Shown here: positions 15,014 to 22,379 of the stretch, piece by piece
Layout of the letters: each line of letters starts with the position of its first letter
Position numbering within the stretch: position 1 is the first letter of the stretch
Source: Bacillota bacterium
GTDB taxonomy: Bacteria > Bacillota > GCA-003054495 > Carboxydocellales > JAJZSN01
NCBI GenBank assembly: GCA_021849745.1
Contig: JAJZSN010000016.1
Coordinates: forward strand, 1-44,446
DNA: 44,446 bases
Direction: 5' to 3'
Notes under the pieces: model-generated
What the model was told of the DNA's origin: nothing
Seen by the model: the letters and a program-made list of their open reading frames with translations, nothing else
Databases searched by the model: none
Position numbers and translations under genes: made by a program

Positions 15014-16339
15014 ATGAATATTAAAGCAATGGTAACCAAAATTGACAGGTCAAACAATTTGATGGTGGTCTTCACAGAAGACAGGCGGTTTATCAAACTA
15101 CCTTTGCCTCCGAATGTCCCCAACCTGGGTGCAACCATACAGGTGAACTTGCAGCCGGAAAAGAAATTGATGCATAAGCTGCTGACAACTAAGTGGTTTA
15201 CAGCGGCAGCGGTCTTCCTCTTGGTTCTGGCAGCAGGTTTGTATACCTCCCTTGGAATATCGCCTGTAGCCGCCTACGTTAATTTAGACATGAAACCCCG
15301 TTTGCAACTATCCGTAAATGAACAAGGGAAAGTCACTGGTGTTACTGCCCTGAACCAAGAGGCTAAACAATTATTGGACCGGGTGGATACCGGGCGACAG
15401 GATCTTTATCAGATTGTTAAAGATATAATGGAAGCAGTAGGTAATCAGGGTTATTTAGAACCTCAAAAGCAAAATCTGGTTATGGCTAGTGTTACTAACC
15501 TGCAGGATTCTTCCAATTATCAGGTTGATCAAACCAAGCTCCGCTCCATTATCCAGGAAGCGCTAATTTCCCAGCATTACTCGGGTTACATCGTGATGAA
15601 TAAAACCGGGCTCAATCAGTGGCAAAGGGCCCGGCAAGCAGGCCAAACAGTTAATGAATATCTTGTTTCCGAACGTGCCAGGGAAAAGGGCATCACCCTG
15701 ACTCCCCGGGAATTGGATGACAGCGATTTAATGCAAGTTTTGGAAAAGTCGAATCTACCGGTTCCCATGTTATTCCCTGAAAATACCTGGGAAGTATCAC
15801 AACCAGGGGAACCTGTTTCCCCCCAACAGGGAGGAGATCATCCAAACAGTTCTTCAGCACCCAACCAGTTCTATGAAGAAAACCATTACGGTAGCTCCAG
15901 GTGGCAACAACAAAGCCAACAGTTCCCGAAAGCACCGGTACCGGCGGCAAAAAGTACTCACAGCACTCCCGAAAAATATTATAGCAAACCAAACCAGTCA
16001 GAAGGGCACCCGGCAGACAGTGGAGCAAAAGATGCAATCGGCCAACAACAACCTGTTTGGGATATGGATAATCAATCCACGAGTAACGAACCTGTCCACG
16101 GGGATGAATCCGGTTCTCATAACCCACAGGTTCAGGAAAAAATGAACAATAATCAAAACAACCAGTGGGGCAACGAAGATACAATAGGAATGAGCCATCC
16201 AGCCCAGCAGGAACAAAGAAATACCCCGGATGACGGTAATCAAACTAATTCTACTCAACACGATTACCAAAGAGATTCCTCAAAGCAAAATGCAGATAAC
16301 AACAGTCGGCAGTCCGGGAGTAAAAGCAATGGTTGGTAG
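15014..16339 (+). CDS. rsgI: RsgI-type anti-sigma factor with long Q/N/S-rich ectodomain
   Basis: A 441-residue membrane anti-sigma factor, 20 bases behind sigI with GGAAAGAGG before ATG 15014. The cytoplasmic RsgI domain (1-55), a membrane segment (about 61-80) and the conserved SPVAAYVNLDMKPRLQLSV segment match the orphan RsgI at 5743. Beyond about residue 240 the ectodomain is a hydrophilic Q/N/S/H-rich tail of 200 residues ending KSNGW. RsgI proteins in clostridia sense extracellular polymers through C-terminal domains. Here no carbohydrate-binding fold is visible, only a disordered, Trp-terminated tail, so the signal is different or unknown. Confidence 0.93.
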   Translation: MNIKAMVTKIDRSNNLMVVFTEDRRFIKLPLPPNVPNLGATIQVNLQPEKKLMHKLLTTKWFTAAAVFLLVLAAGLYTSLGISPVAAYVNLDMKPRLQLSVNEQGKVTGVTALNQEAKQLLDRVDTGRQDLYQIVKDIMEAVGNQGYLEPQKQNLVMASVTNLQDSSNYQVDQTKLRSIIQEALISQHYSGYIVMNKTGLNQWQRARQAGQTVNEYLVSERAREKGITLTPRELDDSDLMQVLEKSNLPVPMLFPENTWEVSQPGEPVSPQQGGDHPNSSSAPNQFYEENHYGSSRWQQQSQQFPKAPVPAAKSTHSTPEKYYSKPNQSEGHPADSGAKDAIGQQQPVWDMDNQSTSNEPVHGDESGSHNPQVQEKMNNNQNNQWGNEDTIGMSHPAQQEQRNTPDDGNQTNSTQHDYQRDSSKQNADNNSRQSGSKSNGW

Positions 16340-16349
16340 GTTTTTAGAA

Positions 16350-16373
16350 AGGCCGGGAAACCGGTCTTTTTTC
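16350..16373 (+). terminator. Terminator of sigI-rsgI
   Basis: CCGG-GAAA-CCGG with flanking pairing, followed by TCTTTTTTC. Confidence 0.75.
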
Positions 16374-16406
16374 TATATATACGTGCATATGCCCGTAAAA
16401 ACAAAA

Positions 16407-16447
16407 AGAAGGCGCACTGGCTTAGCCAGTAGACCTTCTTTTTTATG
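16407..16447. terminator. Bidirectional terminator
   Basis: AAGAAGG pairs with CCTTCTT and an inner ACTGGC pairs with GCCAGT. A and T tracts flank it, between convergent genes. Confidence 0.7.
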
Positions 16448-16452
16448 TACCA

Positions 16453-16641
16453 CTACATCAGAGGAACCATATAACGATCTTCTAAAAACCCCACAAAATC
16501 CCATGCTTCGTTCTCTGTTAACTTTTCCAAACCGCATTTATTATATAGCTCTTTAATTAGGTATAAGATATAATCCTCAGTGAGGTTATTGTGGTTTATT
16601 AATCTAACTATTGCCTTTAAAGTTTCATTTGTAGCAAACAT
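16453..16641 (-). CDS. Small hypothetical helical protein
   Basis: A 62-residue acidic helical protein from ATG 16641 (FATNETLKAIVRLINHNN, LTEDYILYLIKELYNKCG, AWDFVGFLEDRYM). It starts 11 bases after the stop of the 16652 gene, so both probably share one transcript. No strong ribosome site is seen; translation may be coupled. It is cytoplasmic, with no signal peptide. Not recognised. Confidence 0.55.
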   Translation of the reverse strand: MFATNETLKAIVRLINHNNLTEDYILYLIKELYNKCGLEKLTENEAWDFVGFLEDRYMVPLM

Positions 16642-16651
16642 TTTACTTAAA

Positions 16652-16912
16652 CTACCAGCATCCCATGCCCATTCCCATATAGCCCATACCCATTTGACCC
16701 ATGCCCCAGCCGTAGCCGTTGTTTGCATAGTTGTAATTGGGCTGATAGTTAGCATCATACTGGTAATATCCGGGGTTGGTGTAAACCTGTTGCGCGGTAG
16801 TTGCCTGCTGCACGTTTGCATGGGCACCGTGGGCAAAGGCGCTGGACAGGGGCAGAGCCACTAAACTTAAGGCCAGAACTCCCAGAAAAACAAATTTTTT
16901 GGATAATTTCAT
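16652..16912 (-). CDS. Small exported Y/N/M/G-rich protein ending in MGMGCW
   Basis: An 86-residue protein. The signal peptide (MKLSKKFVFLGVLALSLVALPLSSAFA) is followed by HGAHANVQQ, a Tyr/Asn part (NPGYYQYDANYQPNYNY), and a Met/Gly tail (GWGMGQMGMGYMGMGMGCW). AGGAGG precedes ATG 16912. It has an exact-consensus four-box promoter. The His start and Met/Cys tail are the kind of residues that bind copper, but this is not shown. Confidence 0.87.
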   Translation of the reverse strand: MKLSKKFVFLGVLALSLVALPLSSAFAHGAHANVQQATTAQQVYTNPGYYQYDANYQPNYNYANNGYGWGMGQMGMGYMGMGMGCW

Positions 16913-16942
16913 CTACATTACCTCCTTTTTTCTGTTAAGGAT

Positions 16943-16995
16943 ATAATAACCAATGATTGTTACAGCAGTGTCACAAGCATTTAACATTTTTGTGA
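16943..16995 (-). promoter_or_regulatory. Four-box promoter module 10
   Basis: Boxes TCACA / TTAAA / TGACA / TAACA with -10 TATTAT at offset 47. It drives the 16652 gene. A weaker divergent module begins 17 bases away. Confidence 0.85.
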
Positions 16996-17012
16996 TTTTA
17001 GAGCAGTCTATG

Positions 17013-17061
17013 TCACAAAAAGTTTTTTAATTGTAACACTGTTGTTAAACTGTATTATCCA
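17013..17061 (+). promoter_or_regulatory. Four-box promoter module 11 (degenerate)
   Basis: TCACA / TTTTT / TAACA / TTAAA with slightly short spacing, and -10 TATCCA at offset 43 rather than 47. No protein gene follows on this strand. Confidence 0.45.
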
Positions 17062-17067
17062 AAAATA

Positions 17068-17095
17068 AAATGTTAACTGGCGGGTAACATTTTAC
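17068..17095. repeat. Inverted repeat AAAATGTTA / TAACATTTT
   Basis: Nine perfect base pairs around a 9-base loop, between module 11 and SigI-type promoter g. It could be an operator or a weak terminator. Confidence 0.5.
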
Positions 17096-17102
17096 TTCTC
17101 TT

Positions 17103-17132
17103 ACCCACATAAAACCGGCACTATTTTCGGTA
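17103..17132 (+). promoter_or_regulatory. SigI-type promoter g
   Basis: ACCCACATAAA, 14 bases, then CGGTA. It points at the terminator 17151-17190 with no gene between. Confidence 0.7.
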
Positions 17133-17137
17133 AGATT

Positions 17138-17190
17138 ATAAGGGTAGCAAAGGGGCTGTCTCAGTTCATCAACAGAGACAGCCCCTTTTT
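17138..17190 (+). ncRNA. Predicted SigI-dependent small RNA 3 (about 53 nt)
   Basis: Start is estimated 6-7 bases after the -10. Nearly all of the RNA is the hairpin AGGGGCTGTCTC / GAGACAGCCCCT (12 bp) followed by five T. The T tract favours termination of plus-strand transcripts, although the minus-strand histidine kinase gene also ends here. Confidence 0.45.
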
Positions 17191-17211
17191 GCTTTGCATA
17201 TGCCAAATAAG

Positions 17212-18603
17212 CTAAGTTTCCGATAAGGGCAGAAAAACCGTAAAAGTGGCACCCTTTCCTAACTCACTTTCAACTGTTACTTTTCCGCCATGTACTTCCA
17301 CGATCTTCCTCACAATAGAAAGTCCAAGTCCGGAGCCGGTTCCGCGTCGGGAGCGGGATTTGTCTACCTTGTAAAACCGCTCCCAAATATTTTCTAATTC
17401 TTCTTGTGGTATGCCGGGGCCGTTATCCTTTACAGCTATAAAGGCAAAACCTTCACGTAAACCTAATTCCACGGCGACCATGCCACCGGCATAAGAATGG
17501 CTGATAGCGTTATCCACCAGATTTGTTAGCACCTGTTTGAGGCGGTCAATATTTCCGAAGACGGTAATTGATTCTGGGGGGGTAATTGTTTTTAATATTG
17601 TCTTTTTAGCCGAGGCAATTTGTTTCATCCGCTCAACCGTAATATTGACGAGCTTGTTAAGTACCACAAACTCCATCTCTTCCATATGCCCGACTTCCAT
17701 TGACCTTAGTTTTAATATGTCATTGACCAGATCCTTAAGTCGGCCCGCTTCATCCATAATATTGTGGAGATAAAACTTTTCCTGTTCCTTTGACTTTACT
17801 ATGCCATCATGCAACGCCTCGGCAAACCCCTGAATAACAGTCAAGGGGGTGCGCAATTCGTGGGAAACATCGGAAACCAATTCCTGTCTTAAACGGTCCA
17901 ACCGTTCAATGTCATCAATTTTTTCTTTTAATTGTGCCGACATGCGGTTTAATGAAAGAGCTAGACGTCCCACTTCATCATCGGAGCTTACATTTAATTG
18001 TTTACCAAAATCTCCCTCAGCAATGGCTTTAGCCGTCTTTTCCATTTCAATCAGGGGGTTGGTAAACTTTCTGAATAAAAATATGCTTAATACCGTAGCC
18101 ATGACAATCCCCAGCAACGCTCCGAAAATCGCAATCTTTAACATATTCTTAATTTGTTGTTGGATGGTTGACAAGGGACTATGGATTAAAACTGCTCCTG
18201 CAATGCGACCGTCTCTTTTCAGTGGAACTGAGGCTAAAAAAACTTCCTCATTTACCCCTGCTATTTTACCGGTGAATACCGTATTGCGGCCTGCCTTTGC
18301 TTTCTCCAACAAACCTCGGTCTACTTTATGTTCATATTTGGGCCTATTCCCGTATTGTTGATGAAAAAGGGAGTCACCACTTTCGTTTACAACTAGAATA
18401 TCCGCTCCTAAAAATTGACTTAATAGCCAAATCCTTTCCTTGATCACTTCGGGTTTTGCATCTTTTTTAAAAAAAGATGCAACCTCTTCGGCTTCATAGA
18501 CATAAAAACGCGCCTGCTGGTCGTAAAAAAATGTCTTGATCTGCTGGGCCTGAATAATGACCGAAAAGGAAAAGACCCCCAAAACCAACAAAACAATGGC
18601 CAC
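17212..18603 (-). CDS. Membrane sensor histidine kinase
   Basis: At least 463 residues. Two membrane segments (about 1-20 and 154-177) flank an extracellular sensor of about 130 residues. HAMP (about 178-232), HisKA with H248 (SDVSHELRTPLT) and a complete HATPase_c follow (NLVDNAISHS, DNGPGIP, GTGSGLGLSIV). It phosphorylates the response regulator encoded directly upstream. GTG 18603 lies inside the first membrane helix and lacks a ribosome site. An in-frame ATT at 18651, 5 bases after GGAGTGGGG, would add MRNKWSLKRSLVTKLW and restore a normal N-terminus overlapping the regulator gene. By gene context it is similar to CssS/PhoR-type secretion or envelope sensors; its signal is not known. Confidence 0.92.
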   Translation of the reverse strand: MAIVLLVLGVFSFSVIIQAQQIKTFFYDQQARFYVYEAEEVASFFKKDAKPEVIKERIWLLSQFLGADILVVNESGDSLFHQQYGNRPKYEHKVDRGLLEKAKAGRNTVFTGKIAGVNEEVFLASVPLKRDGRIAGAVLIHSPLSTIQQQIKNMLKIAIFGALLGIVMATVLSIFLFRKFTNPLIEMEKTAKAIAEGDFGKQLNVSSDDEVGRLALSLNRMSAQLKEKIDDIERLDRLRQELVSDVSHELRTPLTVIQGFAEALHDGIVKSKEQEKFYLHNIMDEAGRLKDLVNDILKLRSMEVGHMEEMEFVVLNKLVNITVERMKQIASAKKTILKTITPPESITVFGNIDRLKQVLTNLVDNAISHSYAGGMVAVELGLREGFAFIAVKDNGPGIPQEELENIWERFYKVDKSRSRRGTGSGLGLSIVRKIVEVHGGKVTVESELGKGATFTVFLPLSET

Positions 18604-18629
18604 CCACAGTTTGGTGACCAGGCTTCTTT

Positions 18630-19322
18630 TTAATGACCACTTATTTCGAATTTGTACCCCACTCCCCGGATGGTTTTAATGTATTCGTCTTGGTTAGGTT
18701 GTCTTTCCAGTTTAGATCTTAGGCGATTTATATGGGTATCCACCGTACGAGAATCCCCGCAGTAATCAAAACCCCAGACCATTTCCAACAGTTGATCCCG
18801 GCTGAATATTCTGCCAGGGTTTTTTGCCAGCATCGCTAAAAGTTCGAATTCCTTGGTGGTCAAATTAATCACTTCTCCATGCATCTCCAGTTCCCTGGTT
18901 AATTCGTTCAGTTTAAAGCCAGGGTAGGAAAGGATGTGACTATTATGTTTTTCCCCGATTCCTTCTGCTCTCCTCAGCACCGCTTTTACCCGAGCCACCA
19001 GTTCCCGTGTACTAAAGGGCTTAACGATGTAGTCGTCGGCCCCCAGGTCTAACCCCAGTACCCGGTCGTTCTCTTCTCCCTTGGCTGTCAGCATCACAAT
19101 AGGGATTTTTCTTTCCCGTCGCAGCATCTTGCAGACGGTCCAGCCGTCCAACACAGGCATCATTAAATCTAATAGCACAAGGTCAATGGGTTGGCTTTTC
19201 ACAATATCCAACACTTGCTGGCCATCCTCTGCTTCGCATACTGTAAATCCTTCCGCTTCCAAATAGAGCCTCACTAGTTGCCTGATACGTTCTTCATCAT
19301 CGGCAATTAAAATGGTTTTCAT
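18630..19322 (-). CDS. OmpR/PhoB-family response regulator
   Basis: 230 residues. The receiver domain has D52 (VLLDLMMP) and K101 (IVKPFS). A winged-helix DNA-binding domain follows (EVINLTTKEFELLAMLAKNPG, SRDQLLEMVWG, TVDTHINRLRSKL, IKTIRGVGYKF). OmpR-family regulators bind direct repeats at 10-11 bp steps, placed just upstream of or over the -35 region. The four-box modules have exactly that layout, so this protein is the natural candidate to bind them. Its own upstream region has only weak box-like repeats (TTACA, TAACA within 19380-19420). It is the first gene of a regulator-kinase operon. Confidence 0.93.
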   Translation of the reverse strand: MKTILIADDEERIRQLVRLYLEAEGFTVCEAEDGQQVLDIVKSQPIDLVLLDLMMPVLDGWTVCKMLRRERKIPIVMLTAKGEENDRVLGLDLGADDYIVKPFSTRELVARVKAVLRRAEGIGEKHNSHILSYPGFKLNELTRELEMHGEVINLTTKEFELLAMLAKNPGRIFSRDQLLEMVWGFDYCGDSRTVDTHINRLRSKLERQPNQDEYIKTIRGVGYKFEISGH

Positions 19323-19462
19323 GCTGCCACCTACCTTGTAATTACTAATTAGTCTAAATTCTACCTCTATTGTTATGAATAAACAACTATGTTGTAAGTA
19401 AACAATAAAATATTGCTGGATGGTTCTACTATATTATCTGTACAGATTTCATGTATTTAATA

Positions 19463-19591
19463 CTAGTGCCGTTTTCTAAGCATGCCTATCACAAAATAGA
19501 TACCTAGTCCAATAAGGCCAAGAAAGATCAGATTCATAAACATACCCATCCATCCCATGCCGTATGAGCCCGGCCAGAAACACCCAAACAT
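19463..19591 (-). CDS. 42-residue membrane protein
   Basis: ATG 19591 has GGGAGGGG 6 bases upstream. The N-terminus MFGCFWPGSYGMGWMGMF is rich in Gly, Met, Trp and Cys. One hydrophobic segment (NLIFLGLIGLGIYFVIGML) and the basic end RKRH follow, so the N-terminus is probably outside. It resembles the start of the SHOCT protein at 13098. It lies between predicted small RNA 4 and the two-component operon. It may be expressed by read-through from module 12 and could interact with the kinase, which is a guess from position. Confidence 0.7.
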   Translation of the reverse strand: MFGCFWPGSYGMGWMGMFMNLIFLGLIGLGIYFVIGMLRKRH

Positions 19592-19645
19592 GATAACCCC
19601 TCCCTTGTGTTGATTCTCCCAGCGTTATTTCCCTACTCAAGCTTG

Positions 19646-19690
19646 AAAAAAATTGCCTAATCCCTTGGGCAAAAACTTAGAGGTGTAGCT
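19646..19690 (-). ncRNA. Predicted small RNA 4 / leader with terminator (about 45 nt)
   Basis: Module 12 (-10 TATACT) predicts a start near 19690. The transcript reaches TTGCC / GGCAA with a 9-base loop and seven T at 19646-19669. It contains ACACCTC, similar to ACACCTCC in small RNA 2. It could instead be an attenuated leader of the 42-residue protein gene. Confidence 0.45.
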
Positions 19691-19696
19691 TCGTTT

Positions 19697-19749
19697 AGTA
19701 TAAATTGCTAATGTTACAAACACGTCACGGACAGGTAACATTTTTGTGA
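19697..19749 (-). promoter_or_regulatory. Four-box promoter module 12
   Basis: Boxes TCACA / TTACC / TGACG / TAACA with -10 TATACT at offset 47. It begins 3 bases after the end of the frameshifted 19752 gene. Confidence 0.8.
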
Positions 19750-19751
19750 TA

Positions 19752-20236
19752 TTACTCCCAGTGCCGCCTCTCTTTATCCCAGTTGCCTATCCGGTTGCTT
19801 CTATTATCATACCACTCGTAATCCGGATGATAATCGGAGTCCATTTGGTGAAACCAGGGGTAATGTCACCGGGATAGGATTGTGGACGCTTTTGGGCAGG
19901 TTGTTGAGTGGTATTTGACTCCTCTGCACTCTGACCGGGTTCTGGTAAGTTACGATCAGGCTGCTGCGTAGCCGGAGGTGCAGTTGATTCAATCTCTTCT
20001 GTTCTGGGGCCAGTTTGCTTAAATGTGCCGTCGGTCTGCTTTGATTCTTTTGTAGAGTTAGTACTTGGCGGTAGGTTTTTTTCAACTGGCTGCGATTCTT
20101 CATAAACTTCCATAACTACCTCACTAGGTACCTCATAATAGGAACTAGCAAATATGTTGGTCAATGGCAATATGCCCGATATTATTACTAAACCTACTGC
20201 TAGAATAAGAAAAATGCTTTCCCTCGTCCACTTCAT
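19752..20236 (-). pseudogene. Frameshifted paralog of the 13515-14051 protein
   Basis: ATG 20236 (MKWTRESIFLILAVGL) has AAGGGGAAGGA just upstream. A hydrophobic N-terminal segment and an acidic T/Q/P linker follow. In the opening frame the gene stops at 19787 with an unrelated tail. In the next frame the expected C-terminus appears: YPWFHQMDSDYHPDYEWYDN, then NRIGNWDKERRHWE, matching PxYxWYDN in the 13515 product. The switch fits loss of one C in the CCCC run near 19860. It could be a real mutation, a sequencing error in a homopolymer, or slippage. Two four-box promoters in tandem lie upstream. Confidence 0.75.
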
Positions 20237-20268
20237 TGTCCTTCCCCTTTTCCTCACGGTGTAATTGT

Positions 20269-20321
20269 ATTTTAACTATGTAATATCACAGGAATATAAC
20301 ACTTCTTTAACATTTTTGTTA
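20269..20321 (-). promoter_or_regulatory. Four-box promoter module 13
   Basis: Boxes TAACA / TTAAA / TTATA / TGATA with -10 TAAAAT at offset 47. It is the proximal promoter of the 20236 gene. Confidence 0.65.
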
Positions 20322-20378
20322 CATGATTGTTTCTTTGAACACAAGTAATGAACATCATCCAAGGTTTGAAGAGATTTG

Positions 20379-20431
20379 ACTATAGCACTCCTTTGTCACA
20401 TCCATGTTACAACCATTTAACGTTATTGTGA
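20379..20431 (-). promoter_or_regulatory. Four-box promoter module 14
   Basis: Boxes TCACA / TTAAA / TAACA / TGACA with -10 TATAGT at offset 47. It lies upstream of module 13, so two modules serve one gene. Confidence 0.75.
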
Positions 20432-20448
20432 TTTTCGGACAAGTTATA

Positions 20449-20501
20449 TCACAAAAAGTTTTTACTCCTGTAACAGTGGTGAAAAGTTGATCCGTTATCC
20501 T
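20449..20501 (+). promoter_or_regulatory. Four-box promoter module 15
   Basis: Boxes TCACA / TTTTA / TAACA / AAAAG with -10 TATCCT at offset 47. Divergent from module 14 (17-base gap), it drives the 20567 gene. Confidence 0.75.
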
Positions 20502-20566
20502 AGGTATATAGACTAGGAGTCGAACAAACCGTGGATAAAGAAAACGCATGAAAGGGGGATTGGAAA

Positions 20567-20803
20567 ATGGCAAGAGCAAAGAAGGTCACGGTATCTAGGG
20601 GAATTATTTCCTCTATAGATTTTGATAATGGATTAGTAGAAGTAAGAAACCCATCTGGTAGTACCAGATATACCATCTTACCTGAAAATTTATTTGATAC
20701 AGACGGAGCCATCATTTCTATTGAAGAGCTACGGCCAGGTGACCACGTATTCATCAGTGAGACCGATTATGTTGCAGTAATGAAAGTATTAAAGGCCGTT
20801 TAG
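20567..20803 (+). CDS. Small cytoplasmic beta-rich protein
   Basis: 78 residues, AAAGGGGGATTGGAAA before ATG 20567. The alternating polar/hydrophobic pattern (VTVSRGIISSIDFDNGLVEV, YTILPENLF, RPGDHVFISETDYVAVMKVL) suggests a small beta barrel. No signal peptide. It is the first of five small plus-strand genes (20567-22210) and the one with a four-box promoter. Function unknown. Confidence 0.75.
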   Translation: MARAKKVTVSRGIISSIDFDNGLVEVRNPSGSTRYTILPENLFDTDGAIISIEELRPGDHVFISETDYVAVMKVLKAV

Positions 20804-20887
20804 CCATAACAATCACAATCCCTGCGACCCATCAATGATTAATCGACTTGAACTTAATTCAAGATACCGACACAGGGAGGATCTACT

Positions 20888-21154
20888 ATGACTTGTTTAA
20901 TTGTCGGAGCTGATAGTATTGGTAGTAAAGAAAAGGATCTAAGAGACATGGGCTTCCGGGAAGTGATCCATTGGAACGGGCGAACCCTGCGTGAGCCAAA
21001 GCAGCTTCCCAGCAGGATTCACCTGGTGGTGGTAATTACCGGTTTTATTAACCACAACTACATGCACAAAGTAAAAAAGCTGGCTAAAAAGTCCGGCATC
21101 CGGGTGATTTACATCAAGCGAGGCTTATCGGAATTAACCTGTGCCATAAGCTAA
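20888..21154 (+). CDS. DUF2325-family protein
   Basis: 88 residues, AGGGAGG before ATG 20888. MTCLIVGADSIG, then WNGR, VVVITGFINHNYMHKVKKLA and SGIRVIYIKRG match the DUF2325 layout of a short Rossmann-like alpha/beta domain. The family has no firm function that I know. It is 84 bases behind the 20567 gene and probably cotranscribed. Confidence 0.75.
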   Translation: MTCLIVGADSIGSKEKDLRDMGFREVIHWNGRTLREPKQLPSRIHLVVVITGFINHNYMHKVKKLAKKSGIRVIYIKRGLSELTCAIS

Positions 21155-21296
21155 CCTTAAAGCATTCTACCGGGTTGCCGTCAACAATAAATGTTCTACC
21201 GGATTGGCTCGGTTTAAATATTGGACATTCAGTATAGAATTTAACTTTCCATTATATATACATTTTTTACGTAAAATTCAGGAGGCCTAAAGGAAT

Positions 21297-21524
21297 ATGC
21301 AAATAAAGCAAAAAGAAAAAGTACTGCAAATTTATGAAAAACGCTTAACAATCCATTGGAACCAGGAGAACAACCAAAATATCGCCAGAATTTATGACTA
21401 CCGTGAGGTTGAACTCTGTAAACCGCTACACTTCAAAAATAGCAAAGAGGGTTACAAAAGTTTACTGCTATGGGTCAAAAATATTTCTCACACAGCGAAC
21501 AAAGCAAGTTGTTCGCTAGTATGA
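21297..21524 (+). CDS. Hypothetical 75-residue protein
   Basis: CAGGAGG lies 9 bases before ATG 21297. The product is basic and polar, without signal peptide or recognisable motif (IYEKRLTIHWNQENNQN, YDYREVELCKPLHF). It is followed closely by the 21546 gene (21 bases), so an operon is likely. Confidence 0.6.
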   Translation: MQIKQKEKVLQIYEKRLTIHWNQENNQNIARIYDYREVELCKPLHFKNSKEGYKSLLLWVKNISHTANKASCSLV

Positions 21525-21545
21525 TTACGAAAGGAGATAACAAAG

Positions 21546-21932
21546 ATGGCTAAACTCTATTTTGGCGGAGCCCTTGATACCATAAAAAGTGTTATTCTCA
21601 CAGGATTTAAGCCCGGCCACATTCTAAGAAGCAGCATTGCAGATGCAATGTTAGATGCCCGGAATGCTGTGGGTTTAAATAAATTCTACAGGCCTGCTGT
21701 CATGGTTTTGGAAGTTCCGGCCAATGCCAGAGCTATCTCAACTAGCGGGTCTGGGGTCAAGGTTCTACGTAGTTTTGCACCGGTCAGCCTTGATATCATT
21801 CTAATAAAGATTGATTTCCGCTCACCTCAGCTAGTTATGGTTGCCGGCAAGGTTTCCCCGCTCTCTGTTCTGGATATGAAAACACATCAACCAGGGGCCA
21901 GAGGTAAAAAGAAAATTAGTCTCAGTTTATAA
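21546..21932 (+). CDS. Hypothetical 128-residue protein
   Basis: AAAGGAG precedes ATG 21546. It begins AKLYFGGALDTIKSVILTGF, followed by LRSSIADAMLDARNAVG, then a beta-rich part (AVMVLEVPANARAI) and a basic tail. The LYFGG...I...G...S...A order vaguely recalls the N-terminal half of ADP-ribosyltransferase-fold proteins, but catalytic residues cannot be assigned. Not recognised with confidence. Confidence 0.6.
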   Translation: MAKLYFGGALDTIKSVILTGFKPGHILRSSIADAMLDARNAVGLNKFYRPAVMVLEVPANARAISTSGSGVKVLRSFAPVSLDIILIKIDFRSPQLVMVAGKVSPLSVLDMKTHQPGARGKKKISLSL

Positions 21933-22015
21933 GTTACTATTTTTCTAGAAGACAGCTTATTATAGAGGATACTACCAATTTTAAATAAATTTCCTTACTC
22001 TAGGAGGTTGCACTG

Positions 22016-22210
22016 ATGAACATTTTAAAAGAGATTAAACTAGGTGATTGTGTAGATTTTGGGTTGGACGGTTATGGATACATCATCGGCGAAAACAAAG
22101 AAGGTACTGCTTATTACATCACAATTGAAGAAGAGGATAGAACCAACCCCCTGGCACACGGGTGGTACATTTTAAAAAACCTTGCCACAAGAATAATTGA
22201 AGTATATTAA
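22016..22210 (+). CDS. Hypothetical 64-residue acidic protein
   Basis: TAGGAGG lies 9 bases before ATG 22016. The short acidic product has alternating beta-type sequence (GDCVDFGLDGYGYIIGENK, YYITIEEEDRT, HGWYILKNLATRIIEVY). No motif is recognised. It is followed by a terminator at 22309. Confidence 0.6.
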   Translation: MNILKEIKLGDCVDFGLDGYGYIIGENKEGTAYYITIEEEDRTNPLAHGWYILKNLATRIIEVY

Positions 22211-22308
22211 TAGATAAGGGAGTGTCGCAAAATTACTTTCTGAAGTAGTTAGCTCAATCTTTTGTGTGTAATAAAAAACAAAATTTCAAGATATTTACAA
22301 TAATTATG

Positions 22309-22340
22309 GGGTGCGAAATATACCGTACCCTTTTATTACG
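22309..22340 (+). terminator. Terminator closing the 20567-22210 gene group
   Basis: GGGGTGCG...CCGTACCC followed by TTTTATT. The stem and loop resemble the terminator at 23672. Confidence 0.55.
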
Positions 22341-22379
22341 TCTTGACCCAATATTTAACAAATCTTCAATTTACCTACT

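Noticed and set aside
16642..16836. Longer version of the 16453 gene starting at 16836
   Set aside because: That extension lies out of frame over the well-supported 16652-16912 gene.
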